A DNA stretch of 61,548 nt from Nemertoderma westbladi. Lineage: Eukaryota > Xenacoelomorpha > Nemertodermatida > Nemertodermatidae. Numbering within the stretch: the stretch's first letter is position 1; each line of letters opens with the position of its first letter. The position numbers and the translations under genes are program-made. Of the stretch, positions 34,961 to 49,165 are shown piece after piece. Under the pieces are notes generated by a model. The model did not search any database and was not told where the DNA came from. It saw only the letters and a program-made list of their open reading frames with translations. The DNA lies in contig JAUCBJ010003461.1 of NCBI GenBank assembly GCA_032718475.1, forward strand, positions 1 through 61,548. The letters run 5' to 3'.

Positions 34961-36427
34961 TTTACGCTGTTTATTCAGTTAAGGCCTACCTTACTGCATA
35001 CTGCCTTATTCTGTTATTGCAAAAGTCTGGCAGTCTGTAAGCAGTTCTGCAGTTGGCCTACCGTTGTTAAATTACAGTAGATAGAAGCTGAAATGCGTCG
35101 CTAACATATGGAAGCATGTACTTAAGAGTCCAACAACATTTTAACTTCTTAGAAATCAAATAAATTTCATGGAAAAGACGTGTCTGTCATGGCGCAATAC
35201 CAATGGAACAGACGTATGTGCCCAAGTGACCAAACTCTAATTCATGTTTGTATTTGTATTTGCATTTGTGTTTGAATTGAACATTTTTCGACCACAGAAC
35301 TTATAAAGTGCTAAGTCAACGACATTGCATTGATTATAAAATACAGTTTAGTTGAGTTTAAGTCTATTTGGCGTCTGATGTCATCCACAACATATTGGAT
35401 AATGTGTTTGCTTTGAATATTTCGCGATAGCAAAAATTGTCAAGTGCTAACTGGAAGACAATGTTTTATGGTAATACATTCATTGTCTTAAATTCCTTTG
35501 CAATTAAGCATTCAATTTAGCCACCAGTAGCACAATCATGTCGTCTATGTTTCCCAATATTTAATACATACATACATATCCAATATGTTAGCGATCAGCC
35601 AACATATAAAACAAAGCAATATGTATTTGTTAACAATGTAATGTATTCGCGTTAGCACTTTAATATTACATAAAATAATATCCAAAACAAACAAACTAGT
35701 CGCATATAAAATTTACCATATAAATTGCCATATATATTGGCCAAGCGATGTTCTAACCCTATCTGCCCCGGGCTACTTTACAACGTAATTGGGCGGGGAG
35801 GGGAGGGGGGGGGGGGTGGGTCATTGTATGAATTTTTTAGATTTTGTCTTAAAGATTATACAATTTTGATGGTGAACGGGTTTCAAGGTCGTTGATCACG
35901 ATACAACTCGTTAAAAATCATTCGTGGTAACGAAACTACTGTATCATTTTTGGTTCTTGTCTGGTGGACGAAAAATACAAATAGCATAAAATTTCAAACG
36001 GCAAAAATCGAACTTATGGGTAAATAATAGGATATTTTTGAGCATTATATACGTGATCAGCATCCCAATAAACCTAAATGGTCTTAAAATAAATTTAATT
36101 TTGTCGTGTTTTTTCATATCATATTTGTAGCAGTTGTTTTATTCGTGCCCCAGGGGGCACATTCAAAATTACCTAACATTTTCGCGAATATTATATATTA
36201 GTTCTATAATAATGATTAGCATCCAAAAAACCGCTATTTACCGCAAAGAAATAAATTTTAGTGAGCCATAAAAAAGTTTGTAATGAAAAATATGAAAAAT
36301 ACTGGAAGAAAGGCACCAGAAAGGGATCACAGCACGAATACTAACATAGCCATGTAAATTGCGTTTTCGATGTTCGATAGCCCATTGCTGGTTATTCCAA
36401 TCAAAACAATAAATTGAAATAACATTG

Positions 36428-36525
36428 TCATTGCCATTGTCATTTAACATTGTTATTGACATTGACATTGACATTGACATTGTCATTTAACATTGACATT
36501 GTCATTTAACATTGACATTGACATT
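36428..36525. repeat. TTGACA-type microsatellite
   Basis: Runs of ATTGACATTGACATTG alternate with ATTGTCATTTAAC, giving short self-complementary stretches. Confidence 0.9.
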
Positions 36526-38204
36526 GTGAAATATCATACATATAGATATGGCCTTAGCCTTAGCTATGATTCCATTATTGGATTTGTGTTTGATTTTAAT
36601 ATTTTCCGACCGCAGAAATCATAAAGTACTAACTCCAGACATTTTCTTGTTAGTAAAAAAAAAGCATTGCCAGACTTGATGTTGTGTGATTCACAAAACA
36701 TTGGAAAGTTTGTTGGATTTTAATATTTTGTGACCACAGAATTTATAAAGTGCTAGTATTTCATTACAACGAATTCATTGCAATGGCATTTCATTATTAA
36801 TAAAATACCTTATAATTAATAAAATACATTGGTTGAGAGTTCATTTGCCGTCTGAACTTTTCTACAACTTATTGCATAGTGTGTTTGTTTTGAATATTTT
36901 TATTGAAATTATTCAATAATTTAATTATTTAAATTAAAGTTTATGAAATGGATTTACTTGGAACTTTGACAGGGCAGGGGGGGGGGGGGGTGGGGGGGGT
37001 GCAATGAGAAATGGTAAGCAGCATACGGCATTAATGCAGAGATCACTTAGGCCGTAACGATCTCACTACTGTATCGCACACAAGTCCTATTTCTGAATTA
37101 ATATAATTATTTTGTATATAAGTTATCAAAAATGAAAACTATAACCATAATAATATAGGCCTATATGTAGGCCCCCTATAACTATAATAATATTTACAAC
37201 TATACAAATACATATAACAGTTTTTCATGATTCCATTATTGGATTTTGTGTTTGATTTTAATATTTTGCGACTGCAAAGTCCTAACTCCAGACATTTTAT
37301 TTTTAATAAAAAAAGGCCATACCACCCCGCCCTGGAGTTGTATGGCCACCCCAGTTTCTTTTTTAAAAAAATCCCCTCTGGCTCTCTGGGGACCTGAAAT
37401 AGAAAATTAACATACAACCCCGGCCTATGGCCTACCCTATATGATTCATTACACTGTATATACTGATTGACTACCGGTACTGGACTAGGGTGCTGGTAAA
37501 TCAGTCTGTCAGTAGGTAGATCTGTGCAGCAGTACTGCAGTAGATAACATTATTAACAAATTATATGCAGACAGGATTCCCTTTTACACCGGACAGCGTG
37601 GCGATGGCGTTAGTTATTGATGGTTGTCTAATGCCAGTTAATATGCGTGGCTCAGACGAATGGCCAACCGCAGAGATTCTTAGCATTAAATACCTTGAGG
37701 AATCCAACTCGAGATTGTTCTACGTTCACTACTCCGACTACAACAAACAGTTTGACGAGTGAGTTACAGAGGAACGACTCGACATTTATCGGATGACGGT
37801 CCCGGAAAAATCTCGAGACAAACAGAAGCTCGGCGCAGCGTGGGCCTTAGATTTTGCGCTACAGACGCCGACGTTTGAGAGTACCCAGTCCTCGAGGGCG
37901 TCAACCCCGGACAAGGAGGTTATCGCAGCGTCAAGACGCAGTGAAACCAGCGCGTATCCTAGCAACGCGCCGAGTCGGAAGCGGAAACTCTTCGAGATGG
38001 AGGAGCCTGATGTGGCGGCGTCAACCCCGGGATCTTCGCCACCGCGTGCGTCGCCACCGCCTCGACGCGGCGCGTCGCCACCGCCACCACACGTCCCGCG
38101 ACAGAGCGGATCCATGGCCGCGGACCGTAGCCACGACGATGTGGTCACCCGGATTAAGAACTTCGAGTTTGTCAAAAAAGGGCCGATGGGGGGTTTGTCC
38201 GTAG

Positions 38205-38786
<582 letters not shown>

Positions 38787-38887
38787 TAGAAAAATCGCGC
38801 ACCCCAAGAATCTTAACCGCGCACCCCAAAAATCTCAACCGCGCAAACAAAAAATTCAACCGCGCACCCCCAGACCCCGAAAATAAA

Positions 38888-39755
38888 GGCAGTGATTTTT
38901 TATGTCCTTTTATTTGACTTTTTTTGTCATTTTTTTTTTAAGAATTATGCATAATGACTTTTGTTGTCCTTTTAATGACTTTTATTGTCCTTTTAATGAC
39001 TTTTTATGTATGTATTTTTTAAAACTTTCAGACTGCTGATTTCTGGACTGTCAGACAGTTTATTTCACTATGCCTGTGCCAAAATATTCCATGATTCCAT
39101 GATTTATCGACTATGAGATAGATTTCCATATGCGCCTGTGGTAAAAAGACTCTATATTTAATAGTTTGTGGTTGTTGTCGATAATCGATTACCACATGAC
39201 GTAGCAAAACACTCATTTTATAGCCAAAAACAATTACCAATTGATGGAACAGTGGAAAGGAGCAGGTTAAGGCCGAGTTTTCTAACCAAACCAATAAACA
39301 GTCACTTTACCAAATCAGGGAAAGGAGCAGGTTACAGAGACGGGATTTTCTAACCAAAACAATACACGATCACTTAACTAATTGAGGGAAAGGAGCAGGT
39401 TGCAGAGGCGGGATTTTCTAACCAAAACAATAAACGATCACTTAACTTATTGAGGGAAAGGAGGAGGTTACAGAGGCGGGATTTTCTAACCAAAACAATA
39501 AACGATCATTTAACTAATTGAGGGAAAGAGACAGGTTAAATACAAAAATACAGAAATACCTGCTTTATACCTACATCTGTACATACATAATACAGCAAAA
39601 TAGTGCTATATATACTAATACCGGTAGTGATAGCCTGATAGAACAGCAGTAGAGAAACCGGTAGCATGGAACCTAACATTAGACTTTTGGAGGACATAAA
39701 AAATAAAAAAAAAAGGACAAAAAAAGGATTTAAACGGTCAATAAAAATCATTGCG
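38888..39755. mobile_element. TIR element C, short copy, 9-bp target duplication
   Basis: Same family as A and B, with only about four 68-bp units (39250-39535). It starts GGCAGTGATTTTTTATGTCC and ends AATAAAAATCATTGCG. GAAAATAAA flanks it perfectly at 38879-38887 and 39756-39764. It is nested in the insertion that splits the KAT5 pseudogene. It is 868 bp long; much of the ACCGGTA/AGGCCTA right block seen in B is missing. Confidence 0.87.
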
Positions 39756-40151
39756 GAAAATAAAAGGTAGGATAGTGCAGTAGTGTGATAAACACGTTTG
39801 GAAACAAGTGTGACGTTATGCTGTTATGAAAGGTTTTATAAAAAAAAATTATATTTAAAATTTTATCCATACAGTATATTTCTCTAGTTCAATTTTGGAA
39901 TAAAAAATTTCATTGCGAAATCTAATAACTATTTACATACATATAATGCGTACATGGATGGAGTTCTTGGAAATGCTGCTACCAGAGTAAGTACGGAAAC
40001 GGAAATAAGGTAACATAATGTAATCAAGTCATACTGTATGTTTACGTTAACCGATCACAGTTCTGAATTAAAAATGTAATGTTCTTAGTGGAATGATATA
40101 CTTTTATTTGTATATTTACATTCATATTTATGTACTTTTATTTGTTTATTT

Positions 40152-42556
40152 AAAGGTCAGCAATAATATTAAAGGTTTTGAAAAGAATATGCTCTTTCAT
40201 TTGATGTCATTTTCGGGCGAAATTTTGGCCGAAATATTTTATGACATTTTTTCAGCTCTTTCATTTGACAGTTTGATGTCATTTTCGGCCAAAATATTTT
40301 GTTACATTTTTTTCAGCTCTTTCATTTGATGTCCTTTTCGGCCGAAATCTCGACCGTTACGGAATTACATTTCGCACGGCTTTTCCCAGTTAAAGTGTTA
40401 CCTGGTGTTTAGAAGATGACTTAAATGAACTATAATTTATGAGGCATAGTAAGACAAATTATCAGAGAACTTATTGATTTCGTTAGTTTTATTCAATTTG
40501 AATCGGATTTATTATTTTTAATATCGCAAACATTACGTTACAGAATTACACAAAAAAGACAAGGCTTTTTTTGAATTTTTTTACAGTGAAAGTTCTGCGA
40601 ATTATTGAGTTTTTAATTTTAACTAAACATATTGCGCATAAGTAAAGATGTTTAAAATGCCCGCCATGGTAAAGATTGACCAGATTTTGCAATCACTTTG
40701 GTGTTACAGATTTATTGGTGTCGTTATGGAATTACAAACCAGATCGTTACAGAATTTCGTGCGAATGTGAGAAGTTATTGAAATGCGATAATTGTCATTG
40801 TGATATACATACAACACCATGGGCCGGAATATAGTGCCATGACCCCCCCCCCCGCCAATTGTTCTTCAAGTCTTAATGAGATTAATTGAAATTTGAAACA
40901 AAGAGGATTTAATTTCCCGACCACTTAGTGGGAAGGCCGGAATTTTTATTTTTGCTTTCAATCTTTAGCTACAAGCGTTTAAAAAAAGAGTCGCCGGCGA
41001 TATTGCACCAGTTACACTTCCCAACCAAATTCAAATGTTTTTACATCCTAGGAATCCTTGCACAACCAGCTTTACATCAGCACCAAAAAATCACTATAAG
41101 GTTGAAAAATAACTGCGGTGGTGCTGGTGCAATCTCGGCGGAGACACTTTTTTTATGGCTTGTAGCTAAAGATTGAAAGCAAAAATAAACTTTATGGCTC
41201 ATCATCTCATTATCATTACGATTTGAAGAAATATTTGGGGGGGGGGGGGGGGGTTGGGGGTCGTTTCATTCAATTACGACAATATATTCCGCACACATGT
41301 TCTACAAAAGTGGTAATTTAATACAATACTTTGAATGCCAACGTTAGAGGTAACGACACTAACGTTTCGCATTGTACCAGTCTAAAACAACACTAACGTC
41401 TCGAAGTGTACCAGTCTAAACCTACACTAACGTCTCGAAGTGTACCAGTCTACACCAACATTAACGTATCGCATTGTACCATTCTACACCAACATTAACG
41501 TATCGCATTGTACCAGTCTACACCAACATTAACGTATCGCATTGTACCAGTCTACACCAAAACGAATGTCCCGCAGTGTACCAGTCTACATCAACACTAA
41601 CGTCTCGAAGTGTACCAGTCTAAACCAACACTAACGTCTCGAAGTGTACCAGTCTAAACCTACACTAACGTCTCGAAGTGTACCAGTCTACACCAACATT
41701 AACGTATCGCATTGTACCATTCTACACCAACATTAACGTATCGCATTGTACCATTCTACACCAACATTAACGTATCGCATTGTACCAGTCTACACCAAAA
41801 CGAATGTCCCGCAGTGTACCAGTCTACACCAACATAACGTCTATCAGTGTACCAGTCTACACCAACATTAACGTATCGCATTGTACCAGTCTACACCAAA
41901 ACGAATGTCCCGCAGTGTACCAGTCTACATCAACACTAACGTCTCGAAGTGTACCAGTCTAAACCAACACTAACGTCTCGAAGTGTACCAGTCTAAACCT
42001 ACACTAACGTCTCGAAGTGTACCAGTCTACACCAACATTAACGTATCGCATTGTACCAGTCTAAACCAACATTAACGTATCGCATTGTACCAGTCTACAC
42101 CAAAACTAATGTCCCGCAGTGTACCAGTCTACACCAATACTAATGTCTCGCTGTGTACCAGTCTACACCAACACTAATGTATCTCAGTGCACCAGTCTAC
42201 ACTAACACTAATGTATCGCAGTGTACCAGTCTAAACCAACATATTTCGGTAGAGATTTTCGGGCGAAAATGACATCACATTGAAGAGCTTAAAAAATGTA
42301 ATAATATATTTCGGCCCAAAATTCAGTCGAAATTTTGGCCGAAAATTTAGCAGAAATTTCGGCCGAAAATTCAGTCGAAATTTCGGAAAATGACATCAAA
42401 TGAAAGAGCTGAAAAAATGTAATAAAATATTTCGGCCGAAAATGACATCAAATGAAAGAGCTGAAAAAATGTAACAAAATATATATTTCGGCCGAAAATA
42501 TGTTTTGAAATTCTCAAATATTCTTTTTAAAACCTTTATTATTATTGCTGACCTTT
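40152..42556. mobile_element. TIR element E: 39-bp TIRs, 34-bp minisatellite core
   Basis: AAAGGTCAGCAATAATATTA... at 40152-40190 pairs with 42518-42556 (37 of 39 match). Inside the TIRs, both arms carry repeated CTTTCATTTGATGTCATTTT/CGGCCGAAAT blocks in opposite orientations (40190-40350 and 42240-42500). The core is the minisatellite at 41345-42240. No transposase and no convincing target duplication were seen. A large palindrome could form between the arms. Confidence 0.78.
41345..42240. repeat. 34-bp minisatellite, about 26 units
   Basis: The consensus begins GTACCAGTCTACACCAACAT and continues TAACGTATCGCATT. Variant units (AAAACGAATGTCCCGCAGT; CACTAACGTCTCGAAGT) recur in blocks, showing duplication of groups of units. 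The small ORF at 41780-41962 translates the repeat only. Confidence 0.93.
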
Positions 42557-42793
42557 TGGCGTTAACGGCGCTTCATATTTACCTTGCCAAGTAATAGTGT
42601 TATGATAAAAAACTAATAAATTTTGAACTAAAAAATTTACTGTTTTTCTAAACATATGCTTAAAACATATGTAAGTATGGAAATCGTAAACGAAAAAGTT
42701 GAGATAACCTGCCACGAATGCATATGACGACTTAAATACATACAAGACAATACATATCTCAATTAAAATTTCCGTACTTACATATGTTTTTAG

Positions 42794-43204
<411 letters not shown>

Positions 43205-43332
43205 TAAAGTTAGCACTTCAAAAAAGTTAGCTCTTTAGATTAAAAAGCTGCTGTGTAGTTAGACCTTTAGAGGTTCTACAGAGACTATGGTACCGAAAGG
43301 GTTAAAATAGCATAAAGAATGACTTAACTTAC

Positions 43333-43606
43333 CCCATCAATGTTTAAGTTATCAACCTCTAAAGTAAAGCCAGTCATCTCGTCGTTCTCCGGTTTGCAGC
43401 CGGTGACGAAGATTGCAACAGTTGGTGCGGCCAACACAGAACTTGAGTTACAATTTAGTAGAGGAATGTTGTGGTTCCTCTTTCCTCGGAATGACGGTTC
43501 CATTAGCCGAACGGCCGCACCAACAACAACCCCAGCGACAAAGAATCGATCGCTGTCGATTCCTTTTTGGTTGATAAGGGCGAAGGTTTCCCCCGAAGAG
43601 AGATCT
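43333..43606 (-). CDS. OB-fold (RPA70-like) gene, exon 2
   Basis: A 274-nt exon bounded by acceptor TTTATATTGTCTCTAG and perfect donor GATGGG|GTAAGT. It encodes DLSSGETFALINQKG, DRFFVAGVVVGAAVRLME, SFRGKRNHN, PLLNCNSSSVLAA and FTLEVDNLNIDG. The pattern D-x-SGE...A, F-x-x-G-x-VV and a basic SFRGKRN loop fits a single-stranded-DNA-binding OB fold of the RPA type. It starts with one base that completes the exon 1 codon and ends in phase 0, matching exons 3a/3b. Only about 160 bp separate it from the end of the antisense KAT5 pseudogene. Confidence 0.68.
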
Positions 43607-43694
43607 CTAGAGACAATATAAATTAAATAATGTACTATTCTATATCTCATGACAATTAGAATTTGTTATTTACATTACATCTACTCATTCACTA

Positions 43695-43770
43695 ATAGGT
43701 CATTTGGTAAAGCGCCTAACTTTAGACCTATAAGTAATGAGTTCGATACTGGGTCATTGCTTTATTTTTA
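43695..43770 (+). other. tRNA-like segment (A/B-box resemblance)
   Basis: GGTCATTTGGTAAAGCGCC resembles a tRNA D-arm/A box. GAGTTCGATACTG, 40 bases on, resembles a T-loop/B box. The acceptor and anticodon stems pair poorly, so this is at best a tRNA pseudogene or SINE head. It lies in the intron between exons 1 and 2. Confidence 0.3.
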
Positions 43771-43941
43771 TTTTGGAAAATTATGTAATCCCGCCCTGGA
43801 AATAAATATTTTATTATCTATTATTTACAAAAACCTATACTTATTCTTTATAATATTTCATATAAACGTATACAATAGTGTAAATAATTATTTGATACCT
43901 ACATAAACATAAATTATCACATATTATATAGAAACACTTAC

Positions 43942-44120
43942 ATCATGAACACCATTGTGTTGTAACTTAGTCGAGGTTTTTTCGACGGCTGTTCACCTTT
44001 TTTGTCCCTTTTCTTTTTGATTCCGTTGGATACATGCAGTATCACAGCTTCCATGAATGTGTGAGTCGAAGTCCCTCCCCTGGCCACTACTGCTTTAAGT
44101 TGAGTTGGAAGATTATTCAT
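43942..44120 (-). CDS. OB-fold (RPA70-like) gene, exon 1 (putative start)
   Basis: It starts at MNNLPTQLKAVVARGG (44120) and continues HTFMEAVILHVSNGI, a basic KKKRDKKGEQPSKK patch that looks like a nuclear localisation signal, then YNTMVFM. It ends AT|GTAAGT in phase 2, and the leftover AT plus the first base of exon 2 gives Ile in frame. The start is the first ATG of the frame that lies clear of the LINE inserted just upstream (44175-45118). An unseen upstream exon is possible, and the LINE may have displaced the promoter. Confidence 0.6.
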
Positions 44121-44174
44121 TATAAGGAAATTAAGAAATATTGACTTAATGTAATTTAATTTAATCTTTAGTTT

Positions 44175-45118
44175 TGCTACTACTAGGATCGGCATGCTGC
44201 ATTGCAGCTGCATTTTTAAGAATGCTGTGCCGGCTTGTCAACAAAATTGCACCGCCACAACTCCCTATCACCCATGACATTTGCTAGATCATCCGCATCT
44301 TTAAGGCCAGTGTCCTTTAAGATGCGTCTCAAGAAAGTCATGGGCTGTCCACCATGCTTATTCACTCCATGAGGCTGCCAAAGTACAAGATTATGCACTG
44401 GCTGGTCCTCACGGCGAAAGCAATGTCCTGCAAAGCGGAGGCGATTTTGTTCTAGTGTCAAGCTTGGGGGAACCAATGAGACACCTCCAATGTTATATAG
44501 TGTCTGGTTGGAGATGTGTGCATTGTACTTGACACAATGTACCCGGCGTAGCATTCTTGTGAATGTGCCATCCAGAGATTTGGTGTCCTCACCAGTTAGA
44601 GCCCAGCATGGACTCCCGTAGAGGAGTACTGGAACTACTGCTGCTCTAAATAATCGGACCTTAAGTTTCCGATTAATTCTAGGTGACTTCCAAATCTTGG
44701 AAAGCCTATTCAAGGCTGCCCATGCCTTTCCCTTACGTATTCGAAGGTCCTCACCTGACTTCCGGATCCATGATCCCAGGTAACAGAAGTCGTCCACATG
44801 CTCAAGCATACCATCCTTTGAGCTTATGCTCATCCGATCAGAGACTTGCTGAGGACTTTCAAAGTTAACTGTCAGAATTTTGGTCTTTCTGGAGTTAATA
44901 AAAAGACCAACACTAGAAGCAGCATGTTCTAATGAGCTGAGGAGCCGCTGGGCTCCCTCTAATGATTCTGAGAGTACTCCTAAGTCATCAGCAAAGTCTA
45001 GATCAGTTAGGTACTTGGCAGGATTTCCTCGACTTCTGGAGCCAGTAGGTGGAGTTATCATCACCCCATCATCATTATGATGATCTAAGGACATGCGTAG
45101 AACATAGTCAACCACAAT
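44175..45118 (-). mobile_element. 5'-truncated LINE, long open RT/C-terminal frame
   Basis: The best copy of the family. 44216-45127 reads without a stop for 303 codons: DYVLRMSLDHHND, FADDLGVLSES with the intact FADD catalytic box, FINSRKTKIL, YLGSWIRK, LLYGSPCWALTGEDTKSLD, TRMLRRVHCVKYN, RFAGHCFRRED. The DNA match to the 15.6-kb copy ends abruptly at about 45118, a 5' truncation typical of target-primed integration. It lies in the same orientation 55 bp upstream of exon 1 of the OB-fold gene. The N-terminal RT and endonuclease are absent, so it cannot move on its own. Confidence 0.9.
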
Positions 45119-46150
45119 AAACCACAAATATTCCTGTTTGTTTGCTAACAGAAAGATCTACTGTATAAATACAGAATGATAGGCATCATAATGCCCTGAA
45201 TTCATTACACGACGCCGATATATTTATATGTTTAAGCTTTAATATGTAATGCAATCGACACTGCAAGATATTTTCCAGGTATTTATTCCTTCTACTAATA
45301 TATAGATAGTTTTCTTAATGAATTTATGAAATTCTTGTAATCTTACTCTTATTTTTTTTCCTGTATTTTATATTTATGTCATATATATCTTATATGTTTC
45401 TTATATGTTTCTTATATGTATCTTATATGTATCTTATGTATCTTGTATCTTATATGTATCTTTTATATATCTTATCTATCTTATATTCTCAATCTTAATA
45501 TTTAATACAAATTAATCTCACTATAATATATTATTTAGTAATGATTCTGTCGGCTGCTCTGACCTTATAGACCTATATCTTATAAGAACTATAATACTTA
45601 TATTTACTATATCCTTATATTACTATATAGTTATATTATTACTAAAGCTCTGTATTATATTTTATACGCCTACTCTATTTATAATATATAACATTTGTTT
45701 ACTATCTGTTTAAAATATTTTTAAATGTGGTTGATTTTCAGAATTACTATGTAAGCTTAAGTTATAATTATGTAATAGTAATTACGAAAACATAATTATT
45801 GTGTCATTTATGCCTGCTAATATAGTACAATGTCATATAATTTTGCACCACTTTCACTACTAGTAATGGTTTTATAACTATGTGGGGCGAGCCACGAAGT
45901 GAGCGAAGCCTTAGAATATGGGTGCCATTGGCGATTTGTTGTCAAACGTGGCACGTTATGTAGTGCGTCAAAAGCTTAGAAAGAGTCTGAAGTTAGGTCA
46001 AAAAGAAACTAACACAACACGGCACTACATGAGGACAATTATTGTCTTTAAGACTTTTTACTAACGGCAGACAACTCGTTAATGTTTCCCACATGCTAAA
46101 GGCTTTGCTCACTTCGTGCTCCGCAAAGGCCTCATGAACGTCATGATCGT
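45119..46150. other. AT-rich gene-free stretch ending in a dispersed repeat
   Basis: TTATATGTWTC microsatellite at 45385-45475. 45880-46150 is a copy of the GTGGGGCGAGCCACGAAGTG repeat. Its ends are near-inverted (AGCCACGAAGTGAGCGAAGC against GCTTTGCTCACTTCGTGCT), so it can fold back. Confidence 0.65.
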
Positions 46151-47414
46151 GTCATTGTTGATAATTTAAAATATTATAGCGTTGCGGCGCGAATAATAGA
46201 ACTAGGGAAATTAAAGCTTTAATGTGCTAATTATGAACAATATCGAATCTCATTTTATTTATTTGTTGGGTATTATTTCTAGTTATATACTTAAACTTTG
46301 TAGAACAACCTAAAAATGACGCGATGACATACTGCATATACTGCAAATGCATTTTTTAATTCAACACAAAATTTATTTTACAGAAATAAATAAAACATTT
46401 ATATGATGTAGAGTACTAAGTGTTAAAAATAATGTAGAATTGTTGTTGCACAGACACGAAATATTACATAACTTTTGACTGCATGCATGGATTTTGATAG
46501 AATTACATGCAAAACTTTTATACGTCAATGGTTGTTCAACGTATTTAATAAAGTTTAAATAATTTCACCAAAAATATTTTCTTAACTTTTTTGCAAAGTA
46601 AAATGAATTGATTCCCATGGATTACTATTTTTCCATAAGGAAAAAAACTGGAACTTTTTCTCCCGATTTTGCTATAAATTCGAGTGAAAAAGTAACAATT
46701 TAAGAATAAAACTTTACTTAACTTATGTAAACTATGTAGTACAGTTCTACTTTACATAAGTAATTTATAGCTATGAAAACCATTATTTATTGAAAAATAA
46801 GCATTTTTAAATTTTGAACTGCCTTTTATAGAAAACGGAACCCTATTTTCGTAATTTTATTGAAATTTTAGATGATAGAAAGAGCTTCTTATTGGTTATT
46901 AATCTTGTTATCACTTCATCAATAATTAAGTCATTCTTTGACCTAATATCAATGGCATTTCACCTTTGTGGTTTCCTTCTGTAAGACGGCTTATATAATG
47001 CAATACGCATCAATAAAGTGACTCATATTCGCTTCTCAACACAAATTTCAACAACCTATTACAACAGTTGGAAATGTGCCACTAAGCAGAACACGAGCAT
47101 CCAATAAGCATGACTCACACACATACTAAGCAGTACCATAAATGTACATGAGGGCAATAACACAACCCTGTTAAGGAAACAACATGACTCATATCCTCCA
47201 TTCCTTAAAGGCAGTAGCCAGTTACAGTTTAATAATCAATACATTGCACTACACCAGTATCCAATCCAACTACAAGAAAGCCTTATACAACAATTCATGA
47301 TTGACATCCAGGAGACAGTTTAACACTTAGAGATTGCACGAATATTGAATATTCTCTAACTATACCATATGTTTGTCAAAATTATAAAATTTGTGAAGCA
47401 CATGCTTATATTCA

Positions 47415-48130
47415 TACTACTACTTCTTTAAGGATCAGCATGCTGCATTGCAGCTGCATTTGAATAATGCTCTGCCGGTTTGTTTACAAAATTACGCCGC
47501 CACAACTCCGTATCGCCCATGACATTTACTACATCAACCACATCTTCAAGGCCAGTGTCCTTTAAAATGCGTATCAAGAAAGTCATGGCCTGTTCACCAT
47601 TCTTATTCACTACATGAGGCTGCCAAAGTACAAGATTATGTACTGGCTGGTCCTCATGGCGAAAGCATTGTCCTGCGAAGCAGAAGCGATTTCATTCTAC
47701 GTGTATTCTATAGATTTTATATAGTGTCTGATCTAAAATGTAAAAATTGTACTTTACACAATGAACCCAGCGTAGCATTCTTGTGGAAGTGCAATCAAGA
47801 GATTTGGTGTCCATACCAGTTAGATCCTGGCATGGACTCCCATAGAGGAGTACTGGAACTTGTATTGCTCTAAATAATCTGACGTCAATTTTCAAATTAT
47901 TACTATGACATTTATAAATCCTGGAAAGCCTATTCAAGGGTTGCCGGGTCTTTCCCTTGCGTATTCGAAGGTCCTAAACTCACTTACAGAGATCCATGAT
48001 CCCAGGTAACAGAAGTTATCAACATGCTTTAGCATACCATCCTTTGAGCTTATGTTGATCTGATCAGAGACTTTGTGGGCACTTTCAAAGTTTACTTTCA
48101 AAGTTTTGGTATATGCGGTTTAATATAATT
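47415..48130 (-). mobile_element. Diverged LINE 3' fragment
   Basis: Minus-strand translations TFLIRILKDTGLEDVVDV, MQHADP (47428-47610) and LLYGSPCQDLTGMDTKSLD, TRMLRWVHCVKYN (47692-47937) match the 44.2-kb LINE in two frames. Confidence 0.82.
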
Positions 48131-48454
48131 CTATTCCATAGCTTTGCAGCAATGGAGATCAATGAGATTTCCTCAAAAGAACCATACAGTGTGTTAGGTT
48201 TCCCTTCTTAATAACTGCAACTAATTTATTTGTTTTAATTTCATATGCAACTCCTGTTTTTCTGTACATGTCTACTATGATTAGATGTATTGATAACATT
48301 ACATTACACTATTTCCCTTACAACAACAATTACTGTTAACATTTACTATTTGGGGGGGGGGGGGGGGGGTGGTTTAATTCGCTTTATTGTGCGATCACAA
48401 CATCTTCATTTACAATATGAAATTCATTCATCACCACTTTTATTCATACTACTA

Positions 48455-49165
48455 CTAATATAAGGATCTGCATGCTGCATTGCAGCTGCATTTGAATAAT
48501 GCTCTCCCCGTTTGTTTACCAAATTACATTGTCACAACTCCGTATCACTCATGACATTTGCTAGATCATCCGCATTTTCAAGGTCAGTGTCCTTTAACAT
48601 GCGTCTTAAGAAAGTCATGGATTGTCCACCATTCTTATTCACTATATGAGGCTGCCAAAGCACAAAATTTTGCACTGGCTTGTCCTGACGGCGATAGCAA
48701 TGTCTTGGATAGCGAAGGCGGTTTTATTATACGTGTATTCTATACATGTTATATAGTGTCTGATTCAAAATGTAAGCATTGCACTTGACACAATAAACCC
48801 GGCGTAGCATTCTTTAGAATTTGCCATCCAGAGATTTGGTGTCCTCACCAGTTAGATCCTAGCATGGATTCCCATAGAGGAATACTGGAACGTTTGCTGC
48901 ACTAAATAATCTGACGTTAATTTTCAGATTATTGCTATGACATTTAGAAATTCTGGAAAGCCTATTCAAGGCTTGCCGGGTCTTTCCCTTACGTATTCGA
49001 AGGTCCTAAACTCAGTTCCAGATCCATGATCCCAGGTAAGAAAAGTTCTCGACATGGTCAAGGATACCATCCTTTGAGCTTATGCTGATCTCATCAGAGA
49101 CTTTGTGGGAACTATCAAAGTTTACTGTCAATGTTTTACTCTTTTTGGTATATGCCGTTTAATAT
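48455..49165 (-). mobile_element. Diverged LINE 3' fragment, duplicate of the neighbour
   Basis: Same 3' landmark (GCATGCTGCATTGCAGCTGC) and LINE homology with several frameshifts. Most similar to 22790-23440. Confidence 0.78.

Larger units (their letters stand above)
34151..37564. other. Large intron-like interval, repeats only
   Basis: 34330-34960 holds four tandem ~148-bp units (CTATGGGGGTTTT, TTTCATTTCCGCTGTCAG, CTGTCTGTCGGTCTGTCTGT). A diffuse element with TTTATAAAGTGCTA and ATTTTSCGACCRCAGAA words recurs near 35285, 36605, 36730 and 37260. A TGACATTGACAT microsatellite lies at 36428-36525. Poly-G runs are at 35797-35817 and 36976-36989. I see no exon. Confidence 0.6.

Noticed and set aside
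37139-37417. 92-codon minus ORF with FLKKKLGWPYNSRAGW
   Set aside because: No family match, no splice support, and AT-rich codon use like the background.
43695-43770. Functional tRNA gene
   Set aside because: A- and B-box-like words exist, but the acceptor and anticodon stems do not pair, so only a tRNA-like remnant is listed.
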